Below, piece after piece: positions 63,261-64,000 of a DNA stretch of 64,000 nucleotides (its first letter is position 1; every line of letters starts with the position of its first letter). The notes under the pieces are model-generated. The model was not told the DNA's origin. It saw nothing but the letters and a program-made list of their open reading frames with translations, and did no database searches. The DNA lies in contig CALVWJ010000008.1 in assembly GCA_944366945.1 (NCBI GenBank), positions 1 through 64,000 on the forward strand. Direction: 5' to 3'. The position numbers and the translations under genes are program-made. Source of the stretch: an uncultured Clostridia bacterium (GTDB lineage: Bacteria > Bacillota > Clostridia > Christensenellales > CAG-138).

Positions 63261-64000
63261 ATGAAAAAAGTGAATTGGATGGTGGTTATTGCCGGCGCTT
63301 TTGTAGGCGTCGCCGCGCTTGTTTTAACGTTGCTTGGCAATCCCGCGAACATGGGCTTTTGCATCGCGTGCTTCCTGCGCGACATCGCAGGCGGCATTGG
63401 GCTGCACAGCGCGGAAAAAGTACAGTATATTAGGCCGGAGATCATCGGCCTTGTGCTCGGCGCATGCATTATGGCGCTTGCAAAAGGCGAATTTCGCGCA
63501 AAGGCGGGTTCCTCGCCCGCAACGCGCTTTGTGCTCGGCGCGTTTGTAATGATCGGTGCGCTTGCGTTCCTCGGCTGCCCGCTGCGCATGGTGCTCCGGC
63601 TTGGTGGCGGGGATCTCAACGCGCTTATCGGGATGCTCGGCTTTGCGCTTGGCATCTTTGTGGGCGTCCAATTCTTAAAGCGCGGCTTTTCCTTGCGCCG
63701 CAACTATACCATGGGGCGCCCGGAAGGCGGCATACTGCCTGCGCTGATGGTGGGATTGCTGATCCTGTTCCTTGCCGTCCCAACGCTGTTCCACCTAAGT
63801 GAAACAGGCCCGGGTTCTCAGCATGCATCCTTCTGGATCGCACTTGGCCTTGCGCTTGTCGCGGGCGCGCTTGCGCAGCGCGCGCGCCTTTGCATGGCGG
63901 GTGGCATTCGGGACAGCATCATGTTCCAGGATTTCAAGCTGCTCTATGGGTTTATTGCCATTTTCCTTGTGGCGCTCATCGGCAACCTGGCGTTTGGAAC
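63261..64000 (+). CDS. yedE: YedE-family putative selenium transporter (partial, runs off the window)
   Basis: 246 residues are visible and the frame is open at the window end. The N-terminus has a transmembrane helix, and the motif NPANMGFCIACFLRDIAGGIGLH matches the YedE/YeeE selenium-type transporters (NMGxCxxCFLRD). More helices and the GCPLRMVLRLGGGD element follow. These are inner-membrane proteins linked by gene context to selenium metabolism. AGGAG precedes the ATG. Confidence 0.9.
   Translation, partial: MKKVNWMVVIAGAFVGVAALVLTLLGNPANMGFCIACFLRDIAGGIGLHSAEKVQYIRPEIIGLVLGACIMALAKGEFRAKAGSSPATRFVLGAFVMIGALAFLGCPLRMVLRLGGGDLNALIGMLGFALGIFVGVQFLKRGFSLRRNYTMGRPEGGILPALMVGLLILFLAVPTLFHLSETGPGSQHASFWIALGLALVAGALAQRARLCMAGGIRDSIMFQDFKLLYGFIAIFLVALIGNLAFG

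Overview
The window reads as chromosome from a spore-forming, anaerobic, amino-acid-fermenting Clostridia-type Bacillota of moderately high GC (my estimate is mid-50s percent). The evidence is the yabP-yabQ-divIC sporulation/division block, AGGAGG-type ribosome sites before nearly every gene, sigma-A promoters, a complete lysine-to-butyrate fermentation operon, a butyryl-CoA dehydrogenase/Etf complex, citrate lyase and a selenium-use block. I cannot name the genus. No rRNA, CRISPR array or intact insertion sequence was seen.

Layout. 0-1.3 kb: 3'-truncated parA (mobile-element relic), then two methionine tRNAs (elongator and initiator) with their own promoter and terminator. 1.3-7.5 kb: adenosine deaminase, L,D-transpeptidase lipoprotein, nitroreductase, PEP carboxykinase, and an ada-type alkylation-repair gene coupled to a cysteine-rich CCG-domain gene. 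7.9-22.3 kb: the lysine fermentation locus. kamB-kamC (aminomutase reactivase) come first. Then a strong promoter and a lysine riboswitch precede kal-kce-kdd-kamA-kamD-kamE-crt-hbd-bcd-etfB-etfA, closed by a strong terminator. 22.5-26.5 kb: thioesterase, DUF2461, flavoprotein, hydrolase, DUF2500 and TetR genes. 26.5-28.0 kb: decayed DNA with coding fragments and a 5' piece of a tRNA-Ala. 28.0-33.0 kb: citrate lyase operon citD-citE-citF-citC-citXG. 33.2-38.3 kb: DUF6054, Ppx/GppA, divIC-yabQ-yabP (minus strand), rho with a large Q/N/G/Y-rich insert, and rpmE with a structured leader. 39-47 kb: a second KamA-like radical SAM enzyme, a phosphohexomutase, a PadR-HAAS-SDR-SDR operon, and a DUF5685/DnaJ/zinc-ribbon cluster. 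47.4-51.7 kb: a Bce-type two-component system and ABC transporter. 51.7-58.0 kb: pyrimidine operon pyrB-I-C-F-K-D-E behind a leader-peptide attenuator. 58-64 kb: acetyltransferase, small lipoprotein, selD, a class V aminotransferase, a LysR regulator and the start of a YedE-type selenium transporter.

How it works together. Lysine is isomerised by KamA and KamDE, oxidised by Kdd, cleaved with acetyl-CoA by Kce and deaminated by Kal to crotonyl-CoA. Crt and Hbd link crotonyl-CoA to the acetoacetyl-CoA branch, and Bcd-EtfAB reduces it to butyryl-CoA. Thiolase and the acetoacetate CoA-transferase are not in the window. Citrate lyase and PEP carboxykinase suggest flexible C4/C6 acid metabolism.

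The two most interesting regulatory structures are these. First, the lysine riboswitch has its P1 3' strand inside the terminator stem, so ligand binding should switch the catabolic operon ON. Second, a 34-codon leader peptide before pyrB ends inside an intrinsic terminator, the same design as enterobacterial pyrL-pyrBI attenuation.
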